From assembly GCF_009905375.1 (NCBI RefSeq), contig NC_133652.1:117146721-117210720 (forward strand): a stretch of 64,000 nt of DNA, given 5' to 3'. Within the stretch, counting starts at the first letter, position 1. Each line of letters opens with the position of its first letter. This DNA comes from Apium graveolens. Taxonomy: Eukaryota > Streptophyta > Magnoliopsida > Apiales > Apiaceae. Of the stretch, positions 47,758 through 58,794 are shown piece by piece. Position numbers and translations under genes: made by a program. The notes beneath the pieces are model-generated. The model ran no database searches, had not been told where the DNA came from, and worked only from the letters and a program-made list of their open reading frames with translations.

Positions 47758-49611
47758 CTACTCCTCCATGCGGGAGCCTTCATTCTCTTTCTCCTTATCA
47801 GCGCCTTCAGCGTCCTTCGCAGGAGAAGCGGGAGGAGAAGCAGTGTTAGGATCCAAGATGCGATCATCTGGCTGAGGGGAGTTGAAGAGGGCGTCTATGC
47901 TGTCCTCTGACTCAGCCTGCTCAGGACTTATAAAGTCCTTAGGGTCGACTAAGCCCGGGTACTTCTCAGAAACCGCCTTCACGGCCGCATCCCATCCCTG
48001 AGTGAACTGTAGGGAATAAAGACCCTCATCATGAATCTCTATGAGATTCTTAAACTTGTCAGAATCCATGTAGTCATCAATGAGCTTATCCTTATCGCTC
48101 CTAAGTTTCACCAGCTCGGAATGAGCCTTAGCCAGCTCCTCTTTCTTTGTGTCCAGCTTCTTCTCCAAGACCTTGGCTCTCTCCTCCCACTTCTTCATCT
48201 CCTTCTCAAAATCATCAGAGTTACCCTTCCAGGATCTAGCCTGATGTAGGGCCGCCTGGAAATAGGTATTACTCTACAAAGAAATATGTATGAGTTAGCA
48301 CAAATTCATTGGGATACAAGAAAAGTTGAAATTCACAAAAGGAAGAGAAGAAAAAAGAAAATTATTGCAGCTTGGGCTTGAGAACCCAGAAGCTCAATAG
48401 TCTCGATATCACTCCCCGTAACAATGTCAGTGAAATCGTGGGGAGTGATGGAATGGTACGACCAATCCTTGGCATATTTGGTGGATCCAACCACCGTATC
48501 GCTCCTCCTGAAGCCCCAGTTAGGCCTGAAGGAATGTGCCTTAAGTGGAGGATCCACATCATCCCCCAGCTCGACCACCTGGACGTGAGGCTTAAGGAAA
48601 GTAGGACCGTCAGGTTTGCTCCTGGGGTCCCTGTTTAACTTGGCCCTCTTCTGGCGGCCAGATTCCCCCTCCTTGGGCCTATTGACATTATTAATAGCCT
48701 CACAAGCTGAAAGGAAAAGTAAAAGGAATATTAAAATCCAGAAAAAAGAAAAAGTGCGATTAAAGAGAAGGAAAAATAATTACGCAGGTATAAATTTACC
48801 CTTATCACTGGCCTGGGAGAGACCAACTTTCTTCAAGGAAAACTCCTCTAAAAGGGTCCAGGTGTCTGTTTTCCCATCATCTGAAATTAAGGCTTGGTAG
48901 GCCACCTCCTCCTCATCAGTTAATCTGATGCTACCAGGACTACCATCTGATACTTTGCAAAATGGCCTACGGAAGAGTGTGGCCCAATCACCCCCAGCCC
49001 AGGTCAGCCTGACAAACTCATCCCTCCATTTAGGGTTGTTCTCGACTATAGAGTTAATCAAAGATATGGGGAATTTTGGGTCGTTGGCGAATTAAAACCC
49101 AGCCCGGCTGACTCATGGAACTATTATAGAATTGGAAAACTTTCCTAAAGACAGCTACGGAAAGAGGGAAGCTATTCCTGAGACAAAGCACCATAAAACA
49201 GATAATGTTCCTCCAGGCGTTAGGAGGGAGTTGACAAGGGTTGATTCGTACATCGGCTAGTAAACGAGGAATAAATTCGTGGAATGGGAACCTAAGACCT
49301 GCGGTCAGGGCTCCTCGATAAATGAACAGGGTATCCCCCTCCCAATTACAAGTCCTATCCCCAGGGGCGGCTGGAGTGATCCTAAGGTGGGGTGGAAGTC
49401 TGTACAGGGTGTTCATAGACTCTATCCTACCATCTAACTCATGAAAAGTGTTACCATGATTATACGAATCTAACTCAGACAGAGAAGGATATTCATCACC
49501 TCTCGAGTTAATCATATCAATGAGGGAAGTATATGGAGATTGAATTTGAATGTTTGTACCTCTTTTAGAGACATTCATCTTCTGCAAACGAGCCAGGTCA
49601 TGGTCCGCCAT
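47758..49611 (-). CDS. Tat antisense gene, three exons (one frameshift in exon 1)
   Basis: On the strand opposite gag-pol, downstream of integrase. Exon 1 49611-48800, exon 2 48706-48369, exon 3 48273-47758, about 555 codons. Intron 1 (48799-48707, 93 nt) is GT-AG with a pyrimidine-rich end; intron 2 (48368-48274, 95 nt) is GC-AG and ends TTTCTTTGTAG. Frames join cleanly at both. Exon 1 encodes a domain with PPHLRITPAAPGDRTCNW and FPFHEFIPRLL motifs, like the plant 'putative gypsy type transposon' family (I think Pfam Transposase_28). Exon 3 starts a coiled coil (Lys/Glu-rich, about 48190-48080) and ends acidic. A one-base slip near 49061 breaks exon 1, so this copy is probably not functional. 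Antisense ORFs have been reported in Retand/Tat elements. Function unknown. Confidence 0.8.
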
Positions 49612-49778
49612 TGATATGCTTCGGTTGAAGGCTTGAAACCCAGAAATACTTGAGAATGGTGGAGCTGCGGTGGCTTTGGTCGCCGGAAATTGCCTTCTCA
49701 AAGGGAGAACTCTAGAGAAAATTGTGAGAGAAAATGAGAAGTGGGAAGTGAAGTAAGGATTCTCACTCCACACTACAC

Positions 49779-49849
49779 TTATATAGGCGAAAAGCTCGGA
49801 ATACGAGGCGTTTTTAGGCCCATTTAGCCAGGCCCAATCTAGAGGCCCA
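49779..49849 (-). promoter_or_regulatory. Promoter of the Tat antisense gene
   Basis: Minus strand has a TATA box CTATATAA (49786-49779) about 170 bases before the ATG (49611), with three TGGGCC boxes just upstream (49817-49822, 49831-49836, 49844-49849). TGGGCC (site II) elements are typical of plant housekeeping promoters. Transcription is inferred. Confidence 0.6.
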
Positions 49850-49914
49850 TCTACAATAAGTATCAGGAACAATCTAGAAGCTCCTGTGGAATTTAAAAAG
49901 TCAAAAATCGACCA

Positions 49915-50410
49915 GAACCTTAATATGGTTCGATCAGAGTCCTGATCGATGCAAAAGAGGATCCTGATCAATATTTTATTCGAACAGGAGGGAAGAAATC
50001 CCCTAAGATCGATCAGAGTCCTGATCGACACAGAAAAGAGTCCTGATCGATATCTTATTCGAACAGGAGGGAAGAAATCCCCTAAGATCGATCAGAGTCC
50101 TGATCGACACAGAAGAGAGTCCTGATCGATATTCCATTCGATCAGAATGGTCGAGAGCCACTTAATTCGATCAGAGTCCTGATCGAAATCGATCAGGAAT
50201 CCTGGTCGATTAAACCCGTGTAACAATCGACTAGGGTGTTACTTTGAAGGCCAATTCGGTCAGAATCCTGATCGAAATCGATCAGGAATCCTGTCGACCA
50301 GAGTGTAAGATCCTGAGCTAATTCGATCAGGATCCTGATCGATTTTGGCTGGATCCTGATCGATTTTGTCTGCATCCTGATCGATTTTGAATGCATTCTG
50401 ATTGATTTTA
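49915..50410. repeat. Palindromic minisatellite in the Tat 3' region
   Basis: Many copies of a CGATCAG(A/G)(G/A)TCCTGATCGA-type unit, itself an imperfect palindrome, in arrays of varying spacing; a longer unit containing GGAGGGAAGAAATCCCCTAA is repeated near 49987 and 50067. Tandem repeats in the 3' region are known for Tat/Ogre elements. Confidence 0.88.
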
Positions 50411-50630
50411 AGCCAGAAAATTAAGGATAAGTCCCGGGAAATTAGGAAAAAATCCAGAAAATTAAGGATAAATCCCAGAAAATTAGGGAAAAATCCAGAA
50501 ATTAAAGGATAAATCCCAGAAAATTAGGGAAAAATCCAGAAATTAAAGGAAAAATTCCAGAAAATTAGGGAAAATCCCGGAAATAAGGGAAAAATTCCTG
50601 GAATTAAGATAATTCCTGAATAAAAGGAAG
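50411..50630. repeat. Second tandem array in the Tat 3' region
   Basis: About eight copies of an AT-rich unit around CCAGAAAATTAGGGAAAAAT, 22 to 35 bases long, degrading to the right. No ORF. Adjacent to but unrelated to the palindromic array. Confidence 0.85.
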
Positions 50631-50732
50631 ATTCATTGTAAATGTGTAGGTCGCTCCACACTTTACGCAAAAATGAAACCCTGTAAGGGAATAAACAGAC
50701 TTAACTTCTGCGAAACCTAATCAATGTTTCCC

Positions 50733-50749
50733 AAAAGTTGGGGGGCAAA
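50733..50749 (+). other. Tat polypurine tract
   Basis: AAAAGTTGGGGGGCAAA directly before the 3' LTR. Confidence 0.8.
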
Positions 50750-51299
50750 TGATAGGAATAAATAAATTATGATTAAATACTGCAAGGTGTGGGCTGCTAG
50801 GCCCAATAAAAAGATATATGATACTCAGACCGGAAAGGTTAAGCCTGATAGACCAGGTCAGGACTGATGGAATAAAGAAGGCCCAAAAGCCCTGATTATT
50901 AATTAATTTCATAATTAATTAATAAGGTAAAAATCAGCTATTGAGAAGAGTCCCGATAAGGATATAAATCCTTATAGATTATCCTCAAGGGGATCTAAAA
51001 GGATAAGGAATCAGTTTCCTACTATTTAGGACTCCTAAGTCCATTCTAATTATGAGACTTGCTCACCAAGTCTCCTATACCAAGTCCAATTCAAGGACTC
51101 CCAACATCTATATAAGGGGCCTCACCCCACAGATCAGAACTACGTTTTTTGGCTTGATTCTCTAATTCACAGAGATACGTAGGCATCTCGTAAAGGCAGA
51201 TCGAGTCACGAAACACGAGAGCAGCCATTAAAGGCCTTGAGCTCCCGAATCTTAGTAATAAATACAGCAAATAATAACCTTAGTTTTTTATCCATAACA
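50750..51299 (+). repeat. Tat 3' LTR
   Basis: 550 bp, same ends as the 5' LTR. Differences by eye: A/G at about 50858, C/T-type changes near 50910, 51101, 51144 and 51218. Confidence 0.93.
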
Positions 51300-51304
51300 T
51301 AACG
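51300..51304. repeat. Target-site duplication TAACG, right copy (Tat)
   Basis: Matches 42018-42022; Tekay-2 LTR sequence resumes after it. Confidence 0.92.
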
Positions 51305-53831
51305 GTCTAATTAATATCAATTAAACACTGATAATTCAATTTATTATTCAATATAAATAATTATTACTAATTTTTAAATCCTAAAATAATTTTTATATAA
51401 TTATTTAAGAAAAATCAAAGTCAAAAATAATTTTCCATAATTTTTGGAGTTAAAATGAATACGTTATGATTTATTGAAAGTTACTTGATTAATTATCGAA
51501 CTAATTAATTATTTTTAAATAATTAATAAATAATAAACAACAAATAAATAATTAATAAGTAATTATTTAATAATTTAAAATAATTAATCCCTAATTATTA
51601 GGATTAATTACAATTTATTACAAATATTTACAACTTATTATCATTTACTCGATTAGATCGATTATTTACAAATAAATAATCGATACAATCAACTACTACA
51701 ATAACTATCGAATAAATAAGCTATTATTCGAATCAGAATTCAACTCAACGATCCACTACTCGTATTTCTACAAGTTATTCGCATTTCTCCCGTAATTATT
51801 AAACTATTACGATTATTATTACAGTTTATACGATTTAAATTAACTATCTGTATTTAATTGTTCGTTACGAATAATTATTACGATACTGTACGAATAATTA
51901 ATTATCGCTCGAATAATAATAATCGAACTTATCGTTCAATTATCCGTATAAATACGAGTTACTCGTTTTATTAACCTAATTATCGAATCTTTTCTCGTAT
52001 ATTCGATAAATTTTAATCTTTAATTATTAATTATTTACTTAACTATTAAATAATAAATATATAGATAAATAGTTAAATAATTAATTAAATAACTAAATTT
52101 GAATTTATAACTAATAAAATAATTTAGGAATTATTAATCATAATTTTCAGAATTTAAAACTGATTTTTATTTGATTTTTAAAATTAATAAAACTAGTTTT
52201 TATTTTAATAAAATACAATTAATTAATTGGAAATTCAGAAACAGATATCCTGGATCAGTAATTGGGTTTTTCAGATCAAAACCGGGTTAGTATTAAGAAT
52301 CCACCAGGTCGGGTCCGGGTTGGCAAGAACAACCCGCTGGTGTTCTTCACAACCCAGAAACCGGCGAGGTTCCGGCCACCGGAGCTCGATTCCGGTGAGG
52401 TTAATTCCTGCACGAAACAACACGTTTTCAATCTGTTTTTGCTGCTAATCAATTCGTCACAACTCCAGCTGCACATCCCTGTCGTCTTTCTCGTCCATCC
52501 ACCCTTGTGTCATCTTTCCCGGCGAAACAGAACAAAACCCGGTGAGAATTCGGCGAACTTGATTCGTAGTCAAAACAGGATCGTTTGGATCGATTGGACC
52601 CTCTATTTCATTTAAAATCACACCAGCAATTCAACCATACCAACATCTAATCCTAATAACCCCTACAACTAATTCTCCGATCAAATCAAACAAAACTCCG
52701 GCCAAAATCCGATTTCACTAATTTGTACATCACAAATTACGTTCTATATATGAAAATAAAGCTTATAATACACACAATCAAACCCCTATACTCTACCATA
52801 TCTCAGTTATCTCTAAAATCAAAAACGATTAAACAAAAAAATACATAAACCCTAGATATAGTCCTATCAATTCAAGCAATCGTCTGTACAATTAATTAGC
52901 AGGAATCGATCATAAACTATCAAATAAAGCTATTCATAACATCAATTTCAACAAATAACCCCAGAATCAAAAAGTACCAAATCGGGAATAAACCCTAGAA
53001 TTTGAAATTGAAAATTAACACATCAAAACATGTTTTTGATACCAAAAACCGAAAGAACAGATTGAGAGGATCGATTTGGATACTCACATCGATCGATTTG
53101 GTGCCCAGAAACGTTCAAAATCACCGATTGATTTCTGACCCGAATTCCGACCCGAACTGTTCTTCAGAGAATTTCCAGAAATTTGCAGAATTTTTAATAA
53201 TTAATTAATTATAATTAACTGATAATTAGGCTATTTATAGTGTGGAAAATAATACTCCTAATTAAAATTAAAGGGCTAATTATACATCTAATAAAAATAT
53301 TTGTCCCTGATTTTCATAATTTTTGGGTATTAAAATTTAATATATAAATATTTTATATATACAATATGTATGCCGAAATTTCCCAAAAATTGTGAATAAT
53401 GCGAAAATACAAAGAAATGGTATAAATAAAAGTCCTATAATTTTATAAAAATAAAAATTTGATTTTTGTGGGGTTTTTAACACCCAATGGGGCCCGAAAA
53501 AGTCATTTTTCGCAAAACGAGAAAATTTATAAAATATATAGATGTTCAGAATAATGCGATGGTAAAAGCCGTTTGATGAAAAATAAGGCCCATTATTTTA
53601 TTTGAAATATTGGCTTTAAAATCATGGTTTGGGTCGTAAAATGTTTGAAATAAGAGCGATGAATGTAAAATAAAATATCTTAAAAATATCTTAAAAATAC
53701 AGAAATGACACGGAATACACGTAACACGTAACAGTTAGGGTTTGATAGATAATTACATATAATAACATATTAATACACATGATTTATTGTAATTATGATA
53801 TATTACAGACGTAAATTTCCCAAACGTTACA
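51305..53831 (-). repeat. Tekay-2 5' LTR, second part
   Basis: Aligns with about 32340-34546. Contains a segment of about 326 bases (53135-53460) missing from the other LTR, bounded by ATTT microhomology. Ends GTTACA at 53831. Confidence 0.88.
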
Positions 53832-55152
53832 GTTATGGTTATTATCCAATGCTAAGACGATAACAATTTGTGATTGTTTTATAACTAAGAATTAAACTAA
53901 CAATTATAACTAAGAAAGTAAGAATGGTTGAATTAATGTATATGATAAAAATGGGATTCTAACTTCATTAAATACTTCGCTCAATAGCCTTCTCATTCTT
54001 AACCTTAATATGTAATGGTGATGACACTAATCAGATAGCACGAAACTGATAAACGCCAACTTTCGTTGCACGAATACCATACTACCAGACATCCACAAAA
54101 GAGATAGAAGTTGAATAGACACCAATTATATTGAGACCCTATATATCTATATAATTTGATAACATAACGATTTAATGCACAAATTATCTATCGTGATTAC
54201 ATAGGGCAAGTAAGATGGTTAAAATTACCTACGAATCATGCATAACAATAATATATGAACCTATGCTAGCATGGCAAGTTCTAAACCCTTAAATTCACTT
54301 TCACTTCATTAAGAATTAACAAGCTATCTTATAAATTCGCGACGCTCATAAGACGAATAAGCACAACCAATACTAGGTTATCATACAATCACCACACATT
54401 AAGGCATCAAAACAAATTAGCTAAAGAAATCCATAAATAAATCCGATGGAACCCCACGATAACGATTAGCCCATAATCGGACTCATCATCAACGTGGGTT
54501 CCGATGAAAACATGGTATACTAAACGTAGTCTTTATAAACGAATAATTAACAAAGTATAACACAAGAGTATAGGTTTAAGAATAAGAAAACTAGCATCCA
54601 ATGTTATAACTTAATTAAAGAATCACAAGTTAAAACTAGGTCTTCTTCGCCTTGGTTGAATTGTGCTAACACGGTCTTCTTTACTTCTTCTCCTTGCACT
54701 CTGTTGTTTTTTTCTCTTGAAAAACGAACTTAATTATGTATATATAGCAGCCCCATGCAGAGTAGAAGTCTTCTGGATCAAAAGCCCATTAAAATCAGGA
54801 TTCTTTGAATTTGACCTGGTGCGACCGCGCGCTTGACTAGCGCGGGCGTGCTGAGTTTCTGGACTTCGGGCGCGGTCGCGCGCTATCACAGCGCGGGCGC
54901 GCTGACTCCCTGGATCAACTTCTGATTTCTTCATTTTCTTTCTGAATTGAGCCGGCTTTCCAAGAGCTTTTATTCTAACACCATCTTAACACCAAATTAG
55001 CACCAAATAATGCTAATTCACCAGATTACCTAGATAATGCCTGAAAATGCAAAAACACTAGAAAACACATTAAAATACTAACAACTTTAATATAATTACA
55101 CCAATTCAAAACTTTATGGAGCATAATAAAGTGTCATAAATGCCACTCTATA
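53832..55152 (-). repeat. Athila 5' LTR, distal piece
   Basis: Athila LTR resumes with GTTAT (duplicate of GTTAC at 30825). In minus-strand sense it has a TATA-like TATATATA near 54740-54748 and two GC-rich units (54819-54851, 54868-54902) like those at 25341-25480. Ends ...CTATA before GGATC. With 30693-30829 the LTR was about 1.45 kb. No coding; the 66-codon frame at 54734-54934 only reads the repeats. Confidence 0.8.
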
Positions 55153-55157
55153 GGATC
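55153..55157. repeat. Target-site duplication GGATC, right copy (Athila)
   Basis: Matches 24577-24581. Confidence 0.85.
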
Positions 55158-56363
55158 CAGTAAAGCTTCATCAATTTTCTTAGGCTCTACTTTAGACAGA
55201 AAACATGCATGTAGGCACTCATTAGCAATTGCACTTCTAGTCCTCACAACAGTAGTAGGATCACCAATAATTGCTTCTCTAGTATGACTTCTATCCCACT
55301 TCCTTGTATGAGTTTGTTGACTTGTGCCTTCATCATTTTCTTCATTGTTGGTATGACTGCTAGATCTTTCTTCTCTTTCTCCCCCTGAGTTTGTGCTATC
55401 AAATTCAGGTGTTTGAGATGAGCTTCCACTTCCATGATTTTCCTGTTAAGTAGTCTCTTCATTTATCATCTGTTGTGCATCAACTTCATCTTCCCCATCA
55501 GAATCACTATCAATGTTGAGGTTTTTAAATGCAAGGGATTCAGGTTTATTATTATCAAGGCATTTCAAGTCTGGACACTTGTCATCATCAAGAGTCACAT
55601 CTATGTTTTCCATAATCTTCTTTTGATCAATCGCATAAACTTTGTAGGCTGTTCTTTCTAATGAATATCCCAGAAAAAATGCTTCAAAGACTTTTGAGTC
55701 AAATTTTCCCACATATTCAGAGTTGTCTTTCAAAATGTAACACTTGCTTCCAAACACATGAAGATGCTTTACAGTAGGCTTTTTTTTAGACATGATTGAG
55801 AAAGGTGATCTGCCATGTGCCTTGTTAATAAGATATCTGTTATGTATGTAACATACAGTGTTAACAGCTTCTTTCCAGAAACTTGTTGGCAACTTGGCAT
55901 CTTGCAACATTGTTCTAGCAGCTTCAACTAATGTTCTGTTCTTTCTTTGAACTACTCCATTTTGTTGAGGTGTTCTAGCATCTGAGAATTCTTGAACAAT
56001 GCCTTTGCCTTTGCAGAATTCACTCAATGTCACATTTCTGAATTCTGTTCCATTATCGCTTCTCAATCTTTTTACATAATTATAATCTTCAGCCTGTCTT
56101 TCTATCTTCTTGATGTGCTCAATTATGATGTGTGGAGTTTTATCTTTAGAGTTCATGAAATGTACCCAAGTATATCTTGAGAAATCATCCACCATCACAA
56201 GTGCATATTTGTTCCTTGAAATTAATAAGACATTTACTGGCCCAAACAAGTCCATGTGAATAAGTTGCAATGGTTCACTTATAGAATTCACATATTTTGA
56301 CTTGTGACTTGATCTCTTCATTTTTACTTTCTGACAAGCTTCATAAACTTCAATTTTGAGCAA
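55158..56363 (-). pseudogene. pol: SV1 integrase and linker to RT
   Basis: Copia integrase: HMDLFGPV (first Asp), RLRSDNGTEF (second Asp) and PQQNGVVQRKNRTL, where the catalytic Glu is replaced by Gln (codon 55947-55949). Then a C-terminal domain (HVFGSKCYILKD) and an Asp/Glu/Ser-rich linker. One TAA at 55446-55448; after it the frame stays open to the Athila insertion point and rejoins RT at 24581. The upstream part, in another frame, is at 56364-58149; a frameshift lies near 56352. Confidence 0.88.
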
Positions 56364-58149
56364 ATTCCAGTTTAGGCATGTCTCTTACTAACTCCTTTTT
56401 GACCAAGGTATTAATTGCCTTGAAATTCAAATAAGACAGCTTCTTATTTCATAGCTTGTTTTGTTCTTCTGATGCCTTGGTGTAGAAGCAATACATTCCA
56501 TCCTTATTTGTTGAGTCTAAGTCTACAACAAACAAGCTTCTTTTCCTTGCTCCTTTCAGAGTAACTTCACCAGTTTTCTTGCTGATAAAAGTGCATTCTT
56601 CTTTGTTGAATAAAACTTCAAAGCCTTTGTCTGCAAATTGGCTAACACTGAGAAGATTCACTTCAAGACCAGCTACCAGTGCTACATTTTCAATGACAAT
56701 ATTTTTAGAAATAATATTGCCATATCCTATTGTGAATCATTTGTTGTTGTCTCCAAAGGTTACCAAAAGGCCAGCTTTCTCCTCAAACTGCGATAACAGG
56801 GCTTTATCACCTGTCATATGCCTGGAACATCCACTATCTATGATCTAGATGACTTTCTTTACTTTTCCCTGCACATAATGAGTTTTAAGTGTGTTTAGCA
56901 ACCCAAGCAGTGTTGGGTACTTTCTTCTTGTTAACTGATTTAGAAGAAGTAGAATGAGTAGTTTCAGATAAAATAGAGTTCATTGACTATTGAGCATTTT
57001 CCCTTTCTGTTGTAGACCCGATTTTTGTTTCTTTGAGGCTACTCTCAGTTTGTGACAACTTTTCATCACTTTCAAGTTGCAAGGAATGCAGTCAAACTTG
57101 ATACAGAAGGAGTAGGGATCATTTGCATTTGTTTCATTGTATTTGCAGGCTCCTTCGGTTGGCTTGCTAACTGCCTTTTTACAAAGGTGAGTTAGGTGAT
57201 TCACAGAGCCATATTTTTCACATTTCTTTCTTGGAGCATCTGCACCATAAGCAAAATTGTTGCTTTTGTTTATCCCTATTTTCCCATTTCTATTATTCTT
57301 TTTCTTTCTTACATCTTCAGTTTTGGTTTCTTTAACAGGTGTCTTGGGACTTTATTTGTCCATGAGTTTCTCTTCAGTATTGGAAGACTGAGTTGATTCT
57401 GCAGTTTTCTTCTCTTTGTCCTCATTAGCAATTTCTTGCTTGATAATCAATTCTTCTTCACTGAAGTTGACTTCACATGCCTTGAACATAGGTGATATAA
57501 CCTTCTTCAGCATAGCTGGAACATTTTCATTAGTTATTGCTTTTAATTTTTCACCTATCTCTTTTTTCTTGATGTTCAAGGCATCATAGTCAAGACCAAT
57601 AGCAATATTTGTGCATGGTTTGTTTTTCTCATGATATTGTCCAACCAGCTCAGATATATTTCTAAAAGACTTCAACTTCACCTCATTCTTTTCCAGCTTC
57701 TCCCTTAGCACTGCTTCAATTTCATTTGCACACTTGAGCTTGTTCTTGAGATAAGCATTCTCATGCTTTACAGCTTCAAGCTCCACCAATAACAATTCTG
57801 TTTCTTGCTTATCACTTTCAAGCTTCTCATTTATCTTTATTAATCTTCTAACTTCTTCATTAGCAGCAACCATGCTTGTGTGAATGTGAAATATTTTTGT
57901 GCTCATCTTCTCTACAGTTTCCTTATATTGACTCACATTTAAATCAATGGTGGTAAGAGTTGGTACCTGTGATTTAGATGAGGATGATTCTCCTTGCTCC
58001 AAGGCCATGAGTGCATAATTTCCAAATTCTTCATCTTCATCATTTTCAGAGTCATCCCAACTTTTACCTTCTGCAATATAAGCTTTACTTTGTTGTTTCT
58101 TCAGAAGAGCTTCATACTTTGCTTCCAATTCAAGATAAGCTTTATCCTT
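56364..58149 (-). pseudogene. gag-pol: SV1 gag tail, protease and gag-pre-integrase region
   Basis: From 58128: an acidic stretch (WDDSENDEDEEFGN) then a long coiled coil (about 57950-57650), the gag tail typical of Sireviruses. A Cys-rich patch with HLCKKA near 57190 follows, then the protease with IIDSGCSRHMTGD (about 56860-56800), then the pre-integrase domain (NLLSVSQFADKG, 56661-56449). Stops: after EEKLMDK (57352), near 56980, just before the protease motif (about 56847) and at 56449-56451. Most of the gag N-terminus is missing because SV2 starts at 58150. Confidence 0.82.
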
Positions 58150-58360
58150 TGTTATTCCCTAACAATACAACAAGAATTACAGAAGGGGGGGTTGAATGTA
58201 ATTCTGGCTTCTTTTTCAGATTTATGAAAAATGGTTCTACCTCAATTTATATCTAACTGTTTGATTTGCAAAGTGCGGAATACAGAGTTAAATTAATCAA
58301 ACATAAAGTAATAAAAACTCAGGTCTTTAAAACTTTCTGGTGGATTTGAATGTATCCACC

Positions 58361-58362
<2 letters not shown>

Positions 58363-58404
<42 letters not shown>
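58363..58404. repeat. (AT)21 microsatellite
   Basis: 42 bases of uninterrupted AT dinucleotides within the SV2 LTR, downstream of the TATA box in LTR sense. Confidence 0.97.
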
Positions 58405-58406
<2 letters not shown>

Positions 58407-58794
58407 AAAGAACCCTGTGAAGCTTAAATAGCTCACAGCTGCTTTACAAGTGAACAACTAAACTTACAGAGAAATGCTACAGGATACAGCTTACAAATAT
58501 TTCTCTGAAAATGTGTTTGCTTAGTCTATTTTTTGTTATTGTTCTACTTGCTACACTTGGTTTATATATCACCAAGTTTACATGGTAATAAGACAAGATA
58601 ATAAAACAAAACATATCAAATCTAACTCCATGCTGCTTCACTACTCTATTCCAGCATCTTTGAATATCTTCAATATAGCATGCAAATAGTAATGCTTCTT
58701 TGTTCTCAAAACCCTGCTAAACAGGCTGCCACATTCCTTTTGCAAACACTCGACACATGTGACTGTGTTGTCATTTTCAACAGATATTTGAATT

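Larger units (their letters stand above)
42023..51299 (+). mobile_element. Tat-lineage element (Ty3-gypsy), plus strand, complete ends, internally deleted
   Basis: 9277 bp with 550-bp LTRs (42023-42572, 50750-51299), perfect TAACG duplications, PBS, PPT, gag-pol on the plus strand and a gene on the minus strand. A second RNase H after the first (45690-46080) is a Tat hallmark. Between the antisense gene and the PPT are two tandem-repeat blocks. It is the innermost and youngest insertion on this branch. RT lacks its N-terminal half, so it cannot be autonomous. Confidence 0.93.
30830..53831 (-). mobile_element. Tekay-2: second Tekay/Del-type chromovirus, minus strand, containing Tat
   Basis: LTRs 30830-34546 and 40513-53831 (the latter interrupted by Tat at 42023-51299), PPT at 34547, PBS at 40497, gag-pol at 34585-39131 and a leader ORF at 39587-40321. 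Flanked by GTTAC (30825-30829) and GTTAT (53832-53836), one transition apart. Same organisation as Tekay-1 but a different family: the LTRs share only the TGTAACNCCC start and a CGGGGT-type motif. Without Tat it is about 13.7 kb. One frameshift and eleven gag-pol stops make it older than Tekay-1. Confidence 0.9.
24582..55152 (-). mobile_element. Athila element (Ty3-gypsy), minus strand, containing Tekay-2 and Tat
   Basis: Inserted into SV1 pol with GGATC duplications. Parts: rearranged 3' LTR (24582-24715 plus a Tekay-2 fragment to 25165), 3' internal region (25166-25633), decayed gag-pol (25634-30548), PBS (30668-30685), and a 5' LTR split into 30693-30829 and 53832-55152 by Tekay-2. The gag (FPFSLRDKAKCWL), the DLGASINLMP protease and the PBS are Athila-like. 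Outer ends are TG at 24582 and TA at 55152, the latter consistent with one C-to-T change from CA. No env-like ORF or PPT remains. Confidence 0.87.
1895..58149 (-). mobile_element. SV1: minus-strand Sirevirus (Ty1-copia), split by three later insertions
   Basis: Reading the minus strand from high to low coordinates and skipping the inserts gives: gag C-terminal linker (58128-57352), protease (about 56860-56800), integrase (56363-55446), a variable linker to 55158, RT/RNase H (24581-23083), an extra ORF (22196-22034 continuing at 8052-3466), PPT (3304-3318) and 3' LTR (3303-1895). Reading continues across both internal inserts: the linker joins RT at the GGATC duplication, and the extra ORF joins at the CAACA duplication. 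The gag N-terminus, zinc knuckle and 5' LTR are absent because SV2 interrupts at 58150. Post-pol ORF, LTR over 1 kb and a coiled-coil gag tail are typical of Sireviruses. Many stops and frameshifts make it inactive. Confidence 0.85.

Noticed and set aside
48274..48368. Treating the GC donor of intron 2 as proof of a broken gene
   Set aside because: GC-AG introns occur naturally in plants and the reading frame joins cleanly; it may be a mutated GT, but that cannot be decided here.
49612..50031. Upstream extension of the antisense Tat frame as a longer protein
   Set aside because: The extension runs through the TATA box and the tandem-repeat array, so it is not coding; the ATG at 49611 is the plausible start.
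49915..50410. CRISPR-like array (repeated palindromes with spacers)
   Set aside because: Plant nuclear retrotransposon context, irregular units, and no unique spacers of constant size.
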